This document shows, piece after piece, positions 38,116 to 46,814 of a stretch of 64,000 nucleotides of DNA. The notes under the pieces are model-generated. The model saw only the letters and a program-made list of their open reading frames with translations, was not told the DNA's origin and ran no database searches. Position 1 is the first letter of the stretch. Each line of letters starts with the position of its first letter. The position numbers were made by a program, and so were the translations under genes. The stretch is from contig NZ_FUYE01000011.1 of NCBI RefSeq assembly GCF_900167535.1, forward strand, positions 62,001 through 126,000, in the 5' to 3' direction. The stretch is from Prosthecobacter debontii. Its GTDB lineage: Bacteria; Verrucomicrobiota; Verrucomicrobiia; Verrucomicrobiales; Verrucomicrobiaceae.

Positions 38116-39408
38116 CTAGCCTTTTAGGGCCAATTCTATCCCTGAAAAGGCCGCAAGAATGCCCGAGGCTTTGTGCAGCGTTTCCTCCCACTCCTTCTCC
38201 GGCACGCTGTCGGCCACGATGCCTGATCCGGCATGAAAAGTGATCTCCTCACCTCTTCGGATGGCTGTCCGGATGGCGATGTTCCATTGACTGTGGCCAT
38301 CGAAACCAAAATAACCGATGGCACCTGTGTAAAGCCCACGAGGCCATGTTTCCAATTCTTGGATGATTTCAGACGCACGCTTTTTTGGCGCACCCGTTAT
38401 GCTTCCTCCGGGGAAACAAGCGTGGAAAGCCTGAGCGTGGCTGATCCCGGGTAGCAGATGGCCTGTCACCGTGGAGACGAGGTGATAAACCTGCGCAAAA
38501 CTTTCCACGCGCCAGAGATCTGGCACCTGCACGCTGCCGAATCGACAGACTTGCCCGAGATCGTTGCGCTCCAGATCTGTGATCATGAGCAATTCTGCCC
38601 GCTCCTTTTCACAGGCCAGGAGTTCCCTGGCGGCAGCTTCATCACGTGTGGGGTCGGCGGGGAAGCGGGGTCGCGTGCCCTTGATCGGATGGGTGGCGAT
38701 GGTGTCTCCATCGATTTTCAAAAACAGCTCCGGAGAAGCTGAAAGCACCGTGGTTCCCGCCAGATTCAGGCACGCCGCATGAGGAGCTGGGGAAACTTTA
38801 CGTAAGCGTTGGTAAAGAGGGAAAAAAGCCGTTTCGGACGGCCACGCTGCCTTCCAGGGATGGGAGAGATTGACCTGGTAGATGTCGCCCGCGCGGATGT
38901 ACTCCTGGGCGCTTTGCACCTGAGACAGGAAATCGGTGCGCTGGACTTGGGGGGTGAAGTGCAGAGGTTGTGGCGGCTCTTGGGTGGAAAAAGGGGCGTT
39001 TTTGGCCCGAAAACGGGCGGTTTTCTGCCAAAAATCTCCAGAATCGAACCATTCTGCCCGATCATGGTCATACAGGAGCGCATGAGGATAACTCCCCAGA
39101 ACGAACTCCCCATCATAACCTACCCAGCCGAAAAGGCCGCCTGTTTGACCGGTGGCAAGGCCAGACTGAAGGGACTGTTCGACCAGGTGCCAATCCGTCG
39201 CCTGATGGCCCCTCAGCAGTGTGTCCGGCCAGCAGGTAAGGATGGAAACGGCTCCAGGGGCAGCGATGGCGCTGTCCAGCCAGACGAAACCCTCTTCCTG
39301 AGCCAGGACGGCGGCCAGTTGCTCGGGGAGCCATTTGTCAGTGACCTCGACTCGCGTCCACGATCCTTCTTTTTTCGGAGCAGAATCGTTGGAAAAAGGC
39401 TGGAGCAT
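38116..39408 (-). CDS. pabB: Aminodeoxychorismate synthase component I
   Basis: A 430-residue chorismate-binding enzyme. PIKGTRPR carries the Lys typical of PabB-type aminodeoxychorismate synthases, where anthranilate synthases have Ala. Other landmarks are AGDIYQVNLSHPW, LSASPELFLKI, DLERNDLGQVC, FPGGSITGAPKKRASEII and GSGIVADSVPEKEWEE. It makes 4-amino-4-deoxychorismate for folate, using ammonia from a PabA subunit not present in this window. ATG 39408 is preferred over GTG 39414. It is divergent from the TPR gene at 39462 with a 53-base spacer. Confidence 0.9.
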   Translation of the reverse strand: MLQPFSNDSAPKKEGSWTRVEVTDKWLPEQLAAVLAQEEGFVWLDSAIAAPGAVSILTCWPDTLLRGHQATDWHLVEQSLQSGLATGQTGGLFGWVGYDGEFVLGSYPHALLYDHDRAEWFDSGDFWQKTARFRAKNAPFSTQEPPQPLHFTPQVQRTDFLSQVQSAQEYIRAGDIYQVNLSHPWKAAWPSETAFFPLYQRLRKVSPAPHAACLNLAGTTVLSASPELFLKIDGDTIATHPIKGTRPRFPADPTRDEAAARELLACEKERAELLMITDLERNDLGQVCRFGSVQVPDLWRVESFAQVYHLVSTVTGHLLPGISHAQAFHACFPGGSITGAPKKRASEIIQELETWPRGLYTGAIGYFGFDGHSQWNIAIRTAIRRGEEITFHAGSGIVADSVPEKEWEETLHKASGILAAFSGIELALKG

Positions 39409-39461
39409 TGACACTTCGGAGCACGAACCCTATACCATACGAATTTCCTGCGGCAATCGGC

Positions 39462-40790
39462 ATGGCTCAAGCCTCTTCCAATATCAGCGCTGACCGGGGC
39501 CGTGTGAATGTAGCGGCCCTGGGGACTCTCTGCGCTCTAGCGGTCGTTCAGGTCGGCCTCGTCGGACATGCGGTCTGGCAGGAGGCTCGCCATGGTAACA
39601 CCGATTCGGTCGGCAAAAGCCCCGGCGTAAATGCCGCCCCGGCTGCCTTTTTACCCACAGTGAGCTTCAGCCCACCGCCGGTGGGGCAGATCGCAGCGCC
39701 GCCGTCGGTTTCATCGCCCGCTCCGGCGGTTGTTTCTCCAGCGCCCGCACCGGTGGTGAGCCTAGCACCGCCGCCCATTGGTTCTTTCACAGCCCCTTCA
39801 TTGCCGGCATCCAGCGCCGTTGTTGCTCCGCCCGCAGTGGCTTCCTTGGCCCCACCTCCCCAGGTGCCTGTGGCTCCGCCAACCCTCGGTGCCGTTCCAT
39901 CGGCGAGCTCAGCGCCGCTGCCGCCGGTAATGCCGGGAGAAAAAATCGCGTCAGCGGCTCCTCCGTCAGCCTTTGGTAATCAAGCCGCTACGACAACCAA
40001 CGATCCAGCGGCGGGCATGGCCCTGCAAGAAATGATCGAGTTGGCAAAACAAGTGCGGGGGCTGGGAGACATGCAAGGAGCCCTGGAAGTGCTGAGACGC
40101 GCGGATTTGCAGTATCCAGCGCGGCCTGAAGTACTGGCGGAAACCGCCCAGTGCTATGAAACCATGGGCCTCCCCGACAAAGCGGCCAGCCTCTGGCACC
40201 AAATCGAAGCCATGGATCCCGCCCAGGCCTCCGGCTTCCGTGATTTGGCCAAACGCAGGCTGAGTTCTCCTTCCAGTGCCGATAGGACAGCCCCCTCCTC
40301 CAGTTTCTTGACAGGCGCTGAGGCAGGTAAAATGCTGTCTCTGGGGGCGTGTCAGGCCAACCGGGATCCCTCCGTGGTGAACGGGGAAAAAGTGGTCCTG
40401 CGCATCCCTATCCTACGTCATGGCAACACTCAGGTGGACCCTAGCCAAGTGGACATTGACGTTTATTTCTTTGACCGGGTGAACGGCGAGAAAGTCGCCC
40501 AAACCATTGCCGATGAACCCGTTTCCGCCTGGGCTGCTGCGCCTGTGGACTGGAGCGGCATCGGTGAAGAACCTCTTGATGTAACCTATTTCCTGCCGGC
40601 CCTCACACCGGGAGAGATAGCCGCCCATGGCCGCCGTTCTTATCACGGCTATGTGGTCCGGCTCTACTACCAGCACAAGCTCCAGGACGTGGCCGCAGAG
40701 CCGCGAGACCTCCTGGACTTCGGCTCACGCATGCCCTCCGAGACTGCCCCGGGCGGCGTGAACCCGCTGCTCCCCCCGGTGACGAACTGA
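39462..40790 (+). CDS. Membrane-anchored Pro/Ala-rich TPR protein
   Basis: A 442-residue protein, started at ATG 39462. A single N-terminal membrane segment (VAALGTLCALAVVQVGLVGH) is followed by a low-complexity Pro/Ala/Ser linker of about 130 residues, then a TPR-like helical region (about 195-270, with ALEVLRRADLQYPARPEVL and CYETMGLPDKAASLW), and a C-terminal beta-rich domain with VDIDVYFFDRVNGEKV and DVTYFLPALTPGE. No named family recognised beyond the TPR. Eighteen bases separate it from the pseudokinase fusion gene, so it is likely a partner in one envelope complex. Confidence 0.72.
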   Translation: MAQASSNISADRGRVNVAALGTLCALAVVQVGLVGHAVWQEARHGNTDSVGKSPGVNAAPAAFLPTVSFSPPPVGQIAAPPSVSSPAPAVVSPAPAPVVSLAPPPIGSFTAPSLPASSAVVAPPAVASLAPPPQVPVAPPTLGAVPSASSAPLPPVMPGEKIASAAPPSAFGNQAATTTNDPAAGMALQEMIELAKQVRGLGDMQGALEVLRRADLQYPARPEVLAETAQCYETMGLPDKAASLWHQIEAMDPAQASGFRDLAKRRLSSPSSADRTAPSSSFLTGAEAGKMLSLGACQANRDPSVVNGEKVVLRIPILRHGNTQVDPSQVDIDVYFFDRVNGEKVAQTIADEPVSAWAAAPVDWSGIGEEPLDVTYFLPALTPGEIAAHGRRSYHGYVVRLYYQHKLQDVAAEPRDLLDFGSRMPSETAPGGVNPLLPPVTN

Positions 40791-40808
40791 CGGCACCTCC
40801 CCCGAACG

Positions 40809-42773
40809 ATGACGATCCTTTTTCTCGATGCCAATGCCGCAACGCGCGGCCCCAGAACCGATGCTCTCCAACGACAAGCTGGCTGGAATGTCCACTCGGT
40901 CTCCAGCGTCATGGAGGCGCGTTCATGGCTTAACAAAGCGCCCTCCCTTGATCTTCTAATCACTGAGGCCATTCCTTCCGCCAGCGGAGCGACGGGTTTC
41001 GATCTCCGCGACGACGCTCTGGGCCGCTTCCCGCTAGCGCGGGTGCTTTTCACCACTCGCTATGACCTGACCGGGTTTGAGTCCCAAATCGCCGGTTGGC
41101 CCGTGCTTCTGGACGGCCCTTACTCGGAGGAAAAGCTCATCGCCAAGGTGGACGCTGCGATGACCAATCCGCCACCGCCCTGCTGTGTGGAGCTTCCGCC
41201 TTCGATCACGCGCGGAGCCATGCTGGGGAATTACCAAGTGTTGGAACGCCTGACACAGGAAACCGAGTCGGAGACTTATCGTGCGATTCAGGTCACCGTT
41301 CAGCGTCCCGTGGCGTTGGTGATGCTCAAGCCGGGGCTGCAAAGCCAACCGGAAGCCTTGGAAGGTTTTCGGGCGCGTGTGCGTCTCAAGGCCTCCATTT
41401 CGCATCCGCGCATCGCCCCCCTCTACGAGGCGGGAGAGGTCAACGGCCTGCTGTTTTATACCCGCGAGCTGCCCCGTGGACGCAATCTGGAAGAGCTCCA
41501 AGCGGCCAAGGAACACCTCACCGAACGTAAGATTGCCGAGCTCCTCTTTGGCGTGGCGGAAGCCATGCAGTATGCGGTGGAGAGAGGGTATCATCACCGT
41601 CGTCTTTATCCGCGCGACATTTACCTCGATGCAGAAAATCAGGCCAGCATCGTGAACATCTTCCGCCCCGCGGGCAGTCGGCCGCGTGCTGAGAAAGAAG
41701 AAGTCGCCGCCTTGCTGGAGTTGGTGCAGCCCCTGGCCAGCGAAGGGAAAGCACGTGGATTGTTAGCCACTCTCGCCGACGCCGGGCATGATTGGTCGGG
41801 CCTGTTGGACGCTCTCGACGATGTGCGCGATGCCATGCGTGAGCGCAGCATCATGCGCCGGATCGAAGCGGAGGAGATCTCTGCCGCCAAGAAAGAAACG
41901 ACCCCCTGGTGGGTCTGGGCAGGGGCCGCCGCAGCCCTCATCGCCGTTTTTGGACTCGGTAACCTCGCGGGCATCGCGACGCCGAAGGGCAGCCCGGCTC
42001 TGAAACAGGAAATGGTCCAGATCCCGGCAGGCCCGTTTGTGTATCAGAAAAAGGAAAGCCTTAACCTGCCGACCTTTTGGATCAGCAAGCACGAGGTCAC
42101 CATCGGCCAATACGGAGATTTTTTGGCGGCTCTGGCCAAGCATCCCGAGAAGTCTTTCGATCACGCGGACCAGCCCAAAACCAAGACGACTCATACCCCC
42201 CCTAAGTGGGCGGATACCTATGCTGCCGCTCAGGCCGGGGCGACTTACAATGGCCAAGCCATCGGCTTGAACACACCCGTGACTCAGGTGGATTGGTGGG
42301 ATGCTTATGCCTATGCCGCCTGGAGAGGTCAACGGCTCCCTACTGAGCAAGAGTGGGAAAAGGCAGCCCGGGGTGAAAAAGGCTTTTCCTTCCCTTGGGG
42401 CAATAAACCGGACAAAACCGCCGCCAATCTAGGGGATGACTACGATGCCAACGGCAAAGGCGGCACCGTCGATGGCTATAACCTCTGGGCACCTGTGGAT
42501 CGCAAGACCCTGGATGTCAGTCCCTACGGAATCTGTGATATGGAGGGCAATGTCTCGGAATGGACCGCCTCGGAGCGTAAGGGCGAGCCTTGGCCTGCGC
42601 ATCCCGATTACCCTGATCTTCGAGTCCCGGTGGTGCGTGGAGGTCACTTCGCTCTCAAAGGCACAAACGATCTGTTAATCACTCGTTACTTTGCCGAGTC
42701 CGCCTCGGAGTCCACTTTGGCTCGCGGCTTTCGCACCGCCAGCGACAGCCCTCCTGCGGCGAAGAAAAAATAA
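40809..42773 (+). CDS. Pseudo-receiver / pseudokinase / TM / FGE-like domain fusion
   Basis: A 654-residue fusion. Residues 1-120 look like a receiver domain, but the phosphorylation site reads DLLITEAIPS with Glu in place of Asp. Residues about 135-350 look like a Ser/Thr kinase fold: the VAIK Lys is missing (VALVML), the catalytic loop is HRRLYPRDIYLD instead of HRDLKPxN, and no DFG is seen, so it should be inactive. A TM helix lies at about 366-388. Residues about 400-650 are a formylglycine-generating-enzyme-like (SUMF) domain with QIPAGPFVY, RLPTEQEWEKAARG and DMEGNVSEW, yet the end (VVRGGHFALKG) lacks the active-site cysteines. Chlamydial Pkn1 also joins a kinase to an FGE domain. Likely a scaffold or ligand sensor with the upstream TPR protein. 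Confidence 0.85.
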   Translation: MTILFLDANAATRGPRTDALQRQAGWNVHSVSSVMEARSWLNKAPSLDLLITEAIPSASGATGFDLRDDALGRFPLARVLFTTRYDLTGFESQIAGWPVLLDGPYSEEKLIAKVDAAMTNPPPPCCVELPPSITRGAMLGNYQVLERLTQETESETYRAIQVTVQRPVALVMLKPGLQSQPEALEGFRARVRLKASISHPRIAPLYEAGEVNGLLFYTRELPRGRNLEELQAAKEHLTERKIAELLFGVAEAMQYAVERGYHHRRLYPRDIYLDAENQASIVNIFRPAGSRPRAEKEEVAALLELVQPLASEGKARGLLATLADAGHDWSGLLDALDDVRDAMRERSIMRRIEAEEISAAKKETTPWWVWAGAAAALIAVFGLGNLAGIATPKGSPALKQEMVQIPAGPFVYQKKESLNLPTFWISKHEVTIGQYGDFLAALAKHPEKSFDHADQPKTKTTHTPPKWADTYAAAQAGATYNGQAIGLNTPVTQVDWWDAYAYAAWRGQRLPTEQEWEKAARGEKGFSFPWGNKPDKTAANLGDDYDANGKGGTVDGYNLWAPVDRKTLDVSPYGICDMEGNVSEWTASERKGEPWPAHPDYPDLRVPVVRGGHFALKGTNDLLITRYFAESASESTLARGFRTASDSPPAAKKK

Positions 42774-42841
42774 GCCCGCTTCTCGTCGCCGAGCTGCATT
42801 TTAGAGTTTTCTCCCAGCCCGTTTTCCGCTCTCAATCGGTC

Positions 42842-43711
42842 ATGCGCTATCTTACCCCCCTGCTTTTTCTTTTCTGTGCCCTGACGGTGCAGGCCCAATA
42901 CGAGGTCAGCTTGACCTTGCCGCGGACTAACTTTTTGGCCCTCGAAGCGATTCCCGCCACGGTGACAGTCACCAACCGCACCGGCGCGGAAGCGGTGCTC
43001 GGTGGCCCCGGGCGAGGCAGTTGGCTTTCCTTCGAGATGACGGATAAAACCGGTTTGCCTTTGGCTCCAATGGATGTCTCGGGCGATGAATTGATCCAGA
43101 TCCCGGCTGGAGGCACGATTCAGCAGAAGATCATGGTGACGGATGCCTTCGCACCTACGGAGATCGGCAACTACGGTCTCAAGGCTCGCGTGGCGCATGT
43201 CGCTTCCGGCCAATACTACACCAGTGCCCGAGTGCGGTTTAACATCACCGATAGCAAGCCGATGTGGGAGCAGGCCTATGGGGTGCCTGAAGGTTTTAAA
43301 GGTGCGGGCTCTGTGCGCCGTTATGCCGTGCTTTTGTTCACCGATCTGAGCAGCACTTCGCTTTATGCCCGGGTGATTGACGATAAGAGCAATCTTCGCC
43401 TGCACACATTCCGCTTGGGCCCTGTCTCCATGGCCCATGATCCGCAGATCACCATGGATCGCGAAAATCAGCTCCAGGTGTTGTTTCTCGCCCAACCCGG
43501 CATCTATGCGCATTGCGTTGTGACCCCTGATGGCAAGCTCAAAAAACGCTCCTATTATCGGGATGTGGAAGGCAACCGCCCGAGCATGAGCCTGGATAGC
43601 AATGGCAATGTGGCCGTGGCGGGTGGAGTCTTTTTTGACCCCAGTGCTCCACCTCCGAGCGAGACGAGCAAGCCTTCTCGCAATGTCTCTGACCGGCCCC
43701 CTGGCTTGTAG
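42842..43711 (+). CDS. Secreted hypothetical protein with beta-sandwich-like N-terminal domain
   Basis: A 289-residue protein with a signal peptide (YLTPLLFLFCALTVQAQ). Residues about 20-135 look like an Ig-like beta-sandwich: TVTVTNRTGAEAVL, then IPAGGTIQQKIMV and ARVRFNITDS. The later part has repeated short beta motifs such as DPQITMDRENQLQVLFL and PSMSLDSNGNVAVAGG, reminiscent of a small propeller. A Pro/Ser-rich tail ends it. No named family recognised. It follows the pseudokinase fusion by 68 bases, on the same strand, so the three genes 39462-43711 may form one unit for an envelope function. Confidence 0.7.
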   Translation: MRYLTPLLFLFCALTVQAQYEVSLTLPRTNFLALEAIPATVTVTNRTGAEAVLGGPGRGSWLSFEMTDKTGLPLAPMDVSGDELIQIPAGGTIQQKIMVTDAFAPTEIGNYGLKARVAHVASGQYYTSARVRFNITDSKPMWEQAYGVPEGFKGAGSVRRYAVLLFTDLSSTSLYARVIDDKSNLRLHTFRLGPVSMAHDPQITMDRENQLQVLFLAQPGIYAHCVVTPDGKLKKRSYYRDVEGNRPSMSLDSNGNVAVAGGVFFDPSAPPPSETSKPSRNVSDRPPGL

Positions 43712-43763
43712 TCGGTGGATTTTGCCTAACGATCTTTTGATCGATGATTGCCTTGGCTGCGTC

Positions 43764-46703
43764 CTACCCCTTGGTGATAGTTTCATCCAAGTTCAGCAGA
43801 GCACTGGCTAAGGCTGTCGTGGCTTTTGCTTCGCCTTGGGGTAGCTGGGAATCATAAAGCTTCTTCATCACGTGCAACTCCTCCTTCGCTGGCTCGCGTG
43901 CTAGAGCTAACTGGAACCCGAGTCGAATGCGCGAGACGACGTCGCTTTCCTTCATCAACCGTTGAGCGAAAGTCTGTGCGGCCTCCACATAGACTGGATC
44001 ATTCAACAAAGTAAGAGCCTGAAGGGGCGTGTTGCTACGCCCTCGCTTCACCACACAGGCCATGCGGGCACTGGCATCGAAATTGACGAAGCTGGGATAG
44101 GGGGCACCACGCTTCAGCACCACATAGAGACCCCTGCGATATTGTTTTTCACCCGGACTGACTTGGTAATTATACTTCTGTCCGCCGACCTTGATCCACA
44201 GGCCATCGGGTTGGGGTGGGCGAATGGGTTCGCCTCCTTTCTCCAGACTGATGAGGTTGGCGATGGTGAGAGCATTGTCACGGATGGCTTCGGCATCGAG
44301 TCGGAAGCGTGGGCCATGCCAGAGGAAGACATTGGCGGCATCCATCTCCGCTTCCTTGCTGCCCGCTCGCATCTGCGAGCTCTGTCGGTAAGTCTGAGAC
44401 ATCACGATCTGCTTCAGGGCTTTCTTCAGGCTCCACCCTTGATCCATGAAATCCACGGCCAGCCAGTCGAGCAACTCCGGATGAGAGGGTGGTGCGCCTT
44501 TGATGCCAAAGTCTTCCACCGTGGTGACGATGCCTTGGCCAAAAACCTCAGCCCAAAGACGATTCACCACCACTCGTGCAGTGAGTGGGTTGTCTCGTGA
44601 GACCAGCCAGTGGGCCAGCGTGAGGCGATTGGCGGGGCCTTCGATGGATGTCTCGAACACCGCAGGAATGGCCGCCTTCACGGGCTCTGCGGGATCGGTA
44701 TAAACACCGCGTTTGAAAATGGAGGTCATACGAGGCTTGGGAAGCTCACGCATGACTTCTGTGGTGGCAGGCTTCAGGGCATCGATCTGCTTTTCCACCG
44801 CCTTCATCTGCTTCTGCATGGCAGCCAGTACAGGGTTTTGAGTGCTTTTCGGATCTTCGCTAGCCAGAGTGGCTGGAAGGTTGGTTTCGACGGCTTCGGT
44901 GAAGGCGCTGAAACGCAACCGCCCGATGGTTCGTCCACCTCCGAATTCCTGCACCAGACGAAGTTGCAACTTGCTGCCCGGAGTGATCTTCAGAGGCTTC
45001 TCCAGTGCCAATGCCGCCCAGTGATCTTGATGGAATTGGGGATTGATGGCCCAACCCGTCGCGGGGTTTTGGTCGATCAAGCCCGTGACATCGAAACGGG
45101 TCTGTGAGAAGCTTGCGTAAGCGTTTTTGAAGGTAAGGGGTGTTGACTTGCCCTCGGAATCTACAAGCGTGACCTCCAGATGTTGCAACACGAAGTTAGG
45201 CCGTTTGGCATCTCCTCGACCGGGTCCTTCGCCGGGAAGAGAGGGGTGGGTTAAAGCTTCAAGCAGGAAGCCTGTGACCTCCCCCGCTGACAATTCATAA
45301 CTGACGAGACAGACGTCTGTCGCGGGAGCTTCGCCGATGAAAAGTACGCTCTGATCCTTCTGCGTTTCAGACTCAGCCCCAGCGGAAGATTGAATGTCGA
45401 GGGGTTTGAGGGCAATGATGGACTTAGGGTTGGGATTCGGCGTGGGGCCTTTGGTCGTGGCCTGAAGTTGATCCATCTTCGCCTGCAGAGTCTCGGCTTG
45501 TTGATGGAGTTTGGTGCGTGCTTGATCCCGTTCAGGATCGGTCAAGGTGTAGGGGCTCCCGCCGAATTGAATCGAGCCGGGGGTCTTGGGATTGGTGCGT
45601 TCGGCTTCCTTCTCTGTGTTGTTGAAATAAGCTAGGAGCTGATAGTAGTCTTTTTGGCTGAATGGATCATACTTATGGTTATGGCATTGCGCACACTCCA
45701 GGGTGCTTCCTAGCCAAACGGCTCCCGTGGTATTGACCCGATCAATGACCTGATTGATGCGGCTTTCTTCGGGTTCGGTGCCCGCCTCCACATTCGTGGG
45801 CGTGCAGCGGTGAAAGCCTGTGGCGACGATTTGAGAAGGAGTGGGATGGGGCAGGAGATCACCAGCCACTTGTTCAATCGTGAATTGATCAAAAGGCATG
45901 CCATCATTCAACGCCTTCACGACCCAATCGCGATAACCCCAGATATCGCGCAAGTCATCACGCTGGAAGCCATGGGAATCGGCATACCGAGCGAGATCCA
46001 GCCAGTGGCGTGCCCACTTCACGCCAAACTCGGGCGAGGCCAGCAGATGATCCACGAGCCGCTCATAGTCAGCATCGGACAGATGAGGTGTGGTGAGATC
46101 CGGCAGAAAGCGCGCGAGGTCTTCCTGGGTGGGTGGTAAACCTGTCAGATCGAAAAACACCCGCCGCAACAGAGTGCTCGCCGCAGCTTGGGGGGATGCA
46201 TGCAAGCCCTGTTGGTTGAGCTTGTCAGCGACGAAAGCGTCAATGGCATTGGTGTCGCCATGGGGCTGTGGCCAAGTCACCCGAGGGAGCTCGGTTTTCA
46301 CGGGTGGGAGGTAAGCCCAATGTTGGGTGGTTTGAACGGTTTCAGGCCAAACTGCGCCTGCTTGAATCCACTGCGTTAAAGTCGCGATCTCCGCCGTTGT
46401 CAGAGGCGTGCCGCGTCTCGGCATGGCTTCCTTGTTCTGGCGGGGTAAAGACACGCGGCGCAGCAGCTCGCTTGCCTCGGGTTTACCGGGGATGATGACG
46501 GCTTGGTGGTCACTGCCTTTTAGTGCACTCACCTTCTCATGCAAACGTAGCCCGGCCTTAGCCACTTCGGGGCCATGGCACTCAAAGCAAGCGCGTTGCA
46601 AAACCGGCAAGACTTCGCGGGAAAAATCCACAGCGAAGGCCGAAGAGCCGGAGAGCAGCAGGAAAATCAGCAAACGATTCACATTGCTGACAACGATACG
46701 CAT
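43764..46703 (-). CDS. PSD1 / DUF1549 / DUF1553 cytochrome-type protein
   Basis: A 979-residue secreted protein, started at ATG 46703 where the signal peptide NRLLIFLLLSGSSAFA begins. A planctomycete cytochrome c domain follows, with haem motif CFECH near residue 38. DUF1549 starts near 160 (ADSHGFQRDDLRDIWGYRDW, GDLLPHPTPSQ), a concanavalin-like insert lies in the middle, and DUF1553 ends the protein (ARVVVNRLWAEVFGQG, KRGRSNTPLQALTLLNDP). Roles in polysaccharide breakdown or respiration are suspected; no activity is established. It is divergent from a second such gene. The DUF1501 gene that often accompanies this type is not on its own side. Confidence 0.9.
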   Translation of the reverse strand: MRIVVSNVNRLLIFLLLSGSSAFAVDFSREVLPVLQRACFECHGPEVAKAGLRLHEKVSALKGSDHQAVIIPGKPEASELLRRVSLPRQNKEAMPRRGTPLTTAEIATLTQWIQAGAVWPETVQTTQHWAYLPPVKTELPRVTWPQPHGDTNAIDAFVADKLNQQGLHASPQAAASTLLRRVFFDLTGLPPTQEDLARFLPDLTTPHLSDADYERLVDHLLASPEFGVKWARHWLDLARYADSHGFQRDDLRDIWGYRDWVVKALNDGMPFDQFTIEQVAGDLLPHPTPSQIVATGFHRCTPTNVEAGTEPEESRINQVIDRVNTTGAVWLGSTLECAQCHNHKYDPFSQKDYYQLLAYFNNTEKEAERTNPKTPGSIQFGGSPYTLTDPERDQARTKLHQQAETLQAKMDQLQATTKGPTPNPNPKSIIALKPLDIQSSAGAESETQKDQSVLFIGEAPATDVCLVSYELSAGEVTGFLLEALTHPSLPGEGPGRGDAKRPNFVLQHLEVTLVDSEGKSTPLTFKNAYASFSQTRFDVTGLIDQNPATGWAINPQFHQDHWAALALEKPLKITPGSKLQLRLVQEFGGGRTIGRLRFSAFTEAVETNLPATLASEDPKSTQNPVLAAMQKQMKAVEKQIDALKPATTEVMRELPKPRMTSIFKRGVYTDPAEPVKAAIPAVFETSIEGPANRLTLAHWLVSRDNPLTARVVVNRLWAEVFGQGIVTTVEDFGIKGAPPSHPELLDWLAVDFMDQGWSLKKALKQIVMSQTYRQSSQMRAGSKEAEMDAANVFLWHGPRFRLDAEAIRDNALTIANLISLEKGGEPIRPPQPDGLWIKVGGQKYNYQVSPGEKQYRRGLYVVLKRGAPYPSFVNFDASARMACVVKRGRSNTPLQALTLLNDPVYVEAAQTFAQRLMKESDVVSRIRLGFQLALAREPAKEELHVMKKLYDSQLPQGEAKATTALASALLNLDETITKG

Positions 46704-46814
46704 TCCCTCGGGCTTTCCGTGTAATGTTGGTGAAGACCCTGCTCTGGCGATGGAGTATCCCTGCACACTGCGGAAGATGATGGCAGACGCCACGTATCTA
46801 ACTTTCTCTCTGTC
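46704..46814. promoter_or_regulatory. Divergent promoter region of the two cytochrome-type genes
   Basis: The 111 bases between the outward-facing starts of two homologous DUF1549/1553 genes must hold both promoters, allowing joint control. No clear operator by eye. Confidence 0.4.

Noticed and set aside
42686-43786. 366-codon antisense frame over the secreted protein gene
   Set aside because: The plus frame has a signal peptide and beta-domain pattern; the antisense is His/Arg-rich without motifs.
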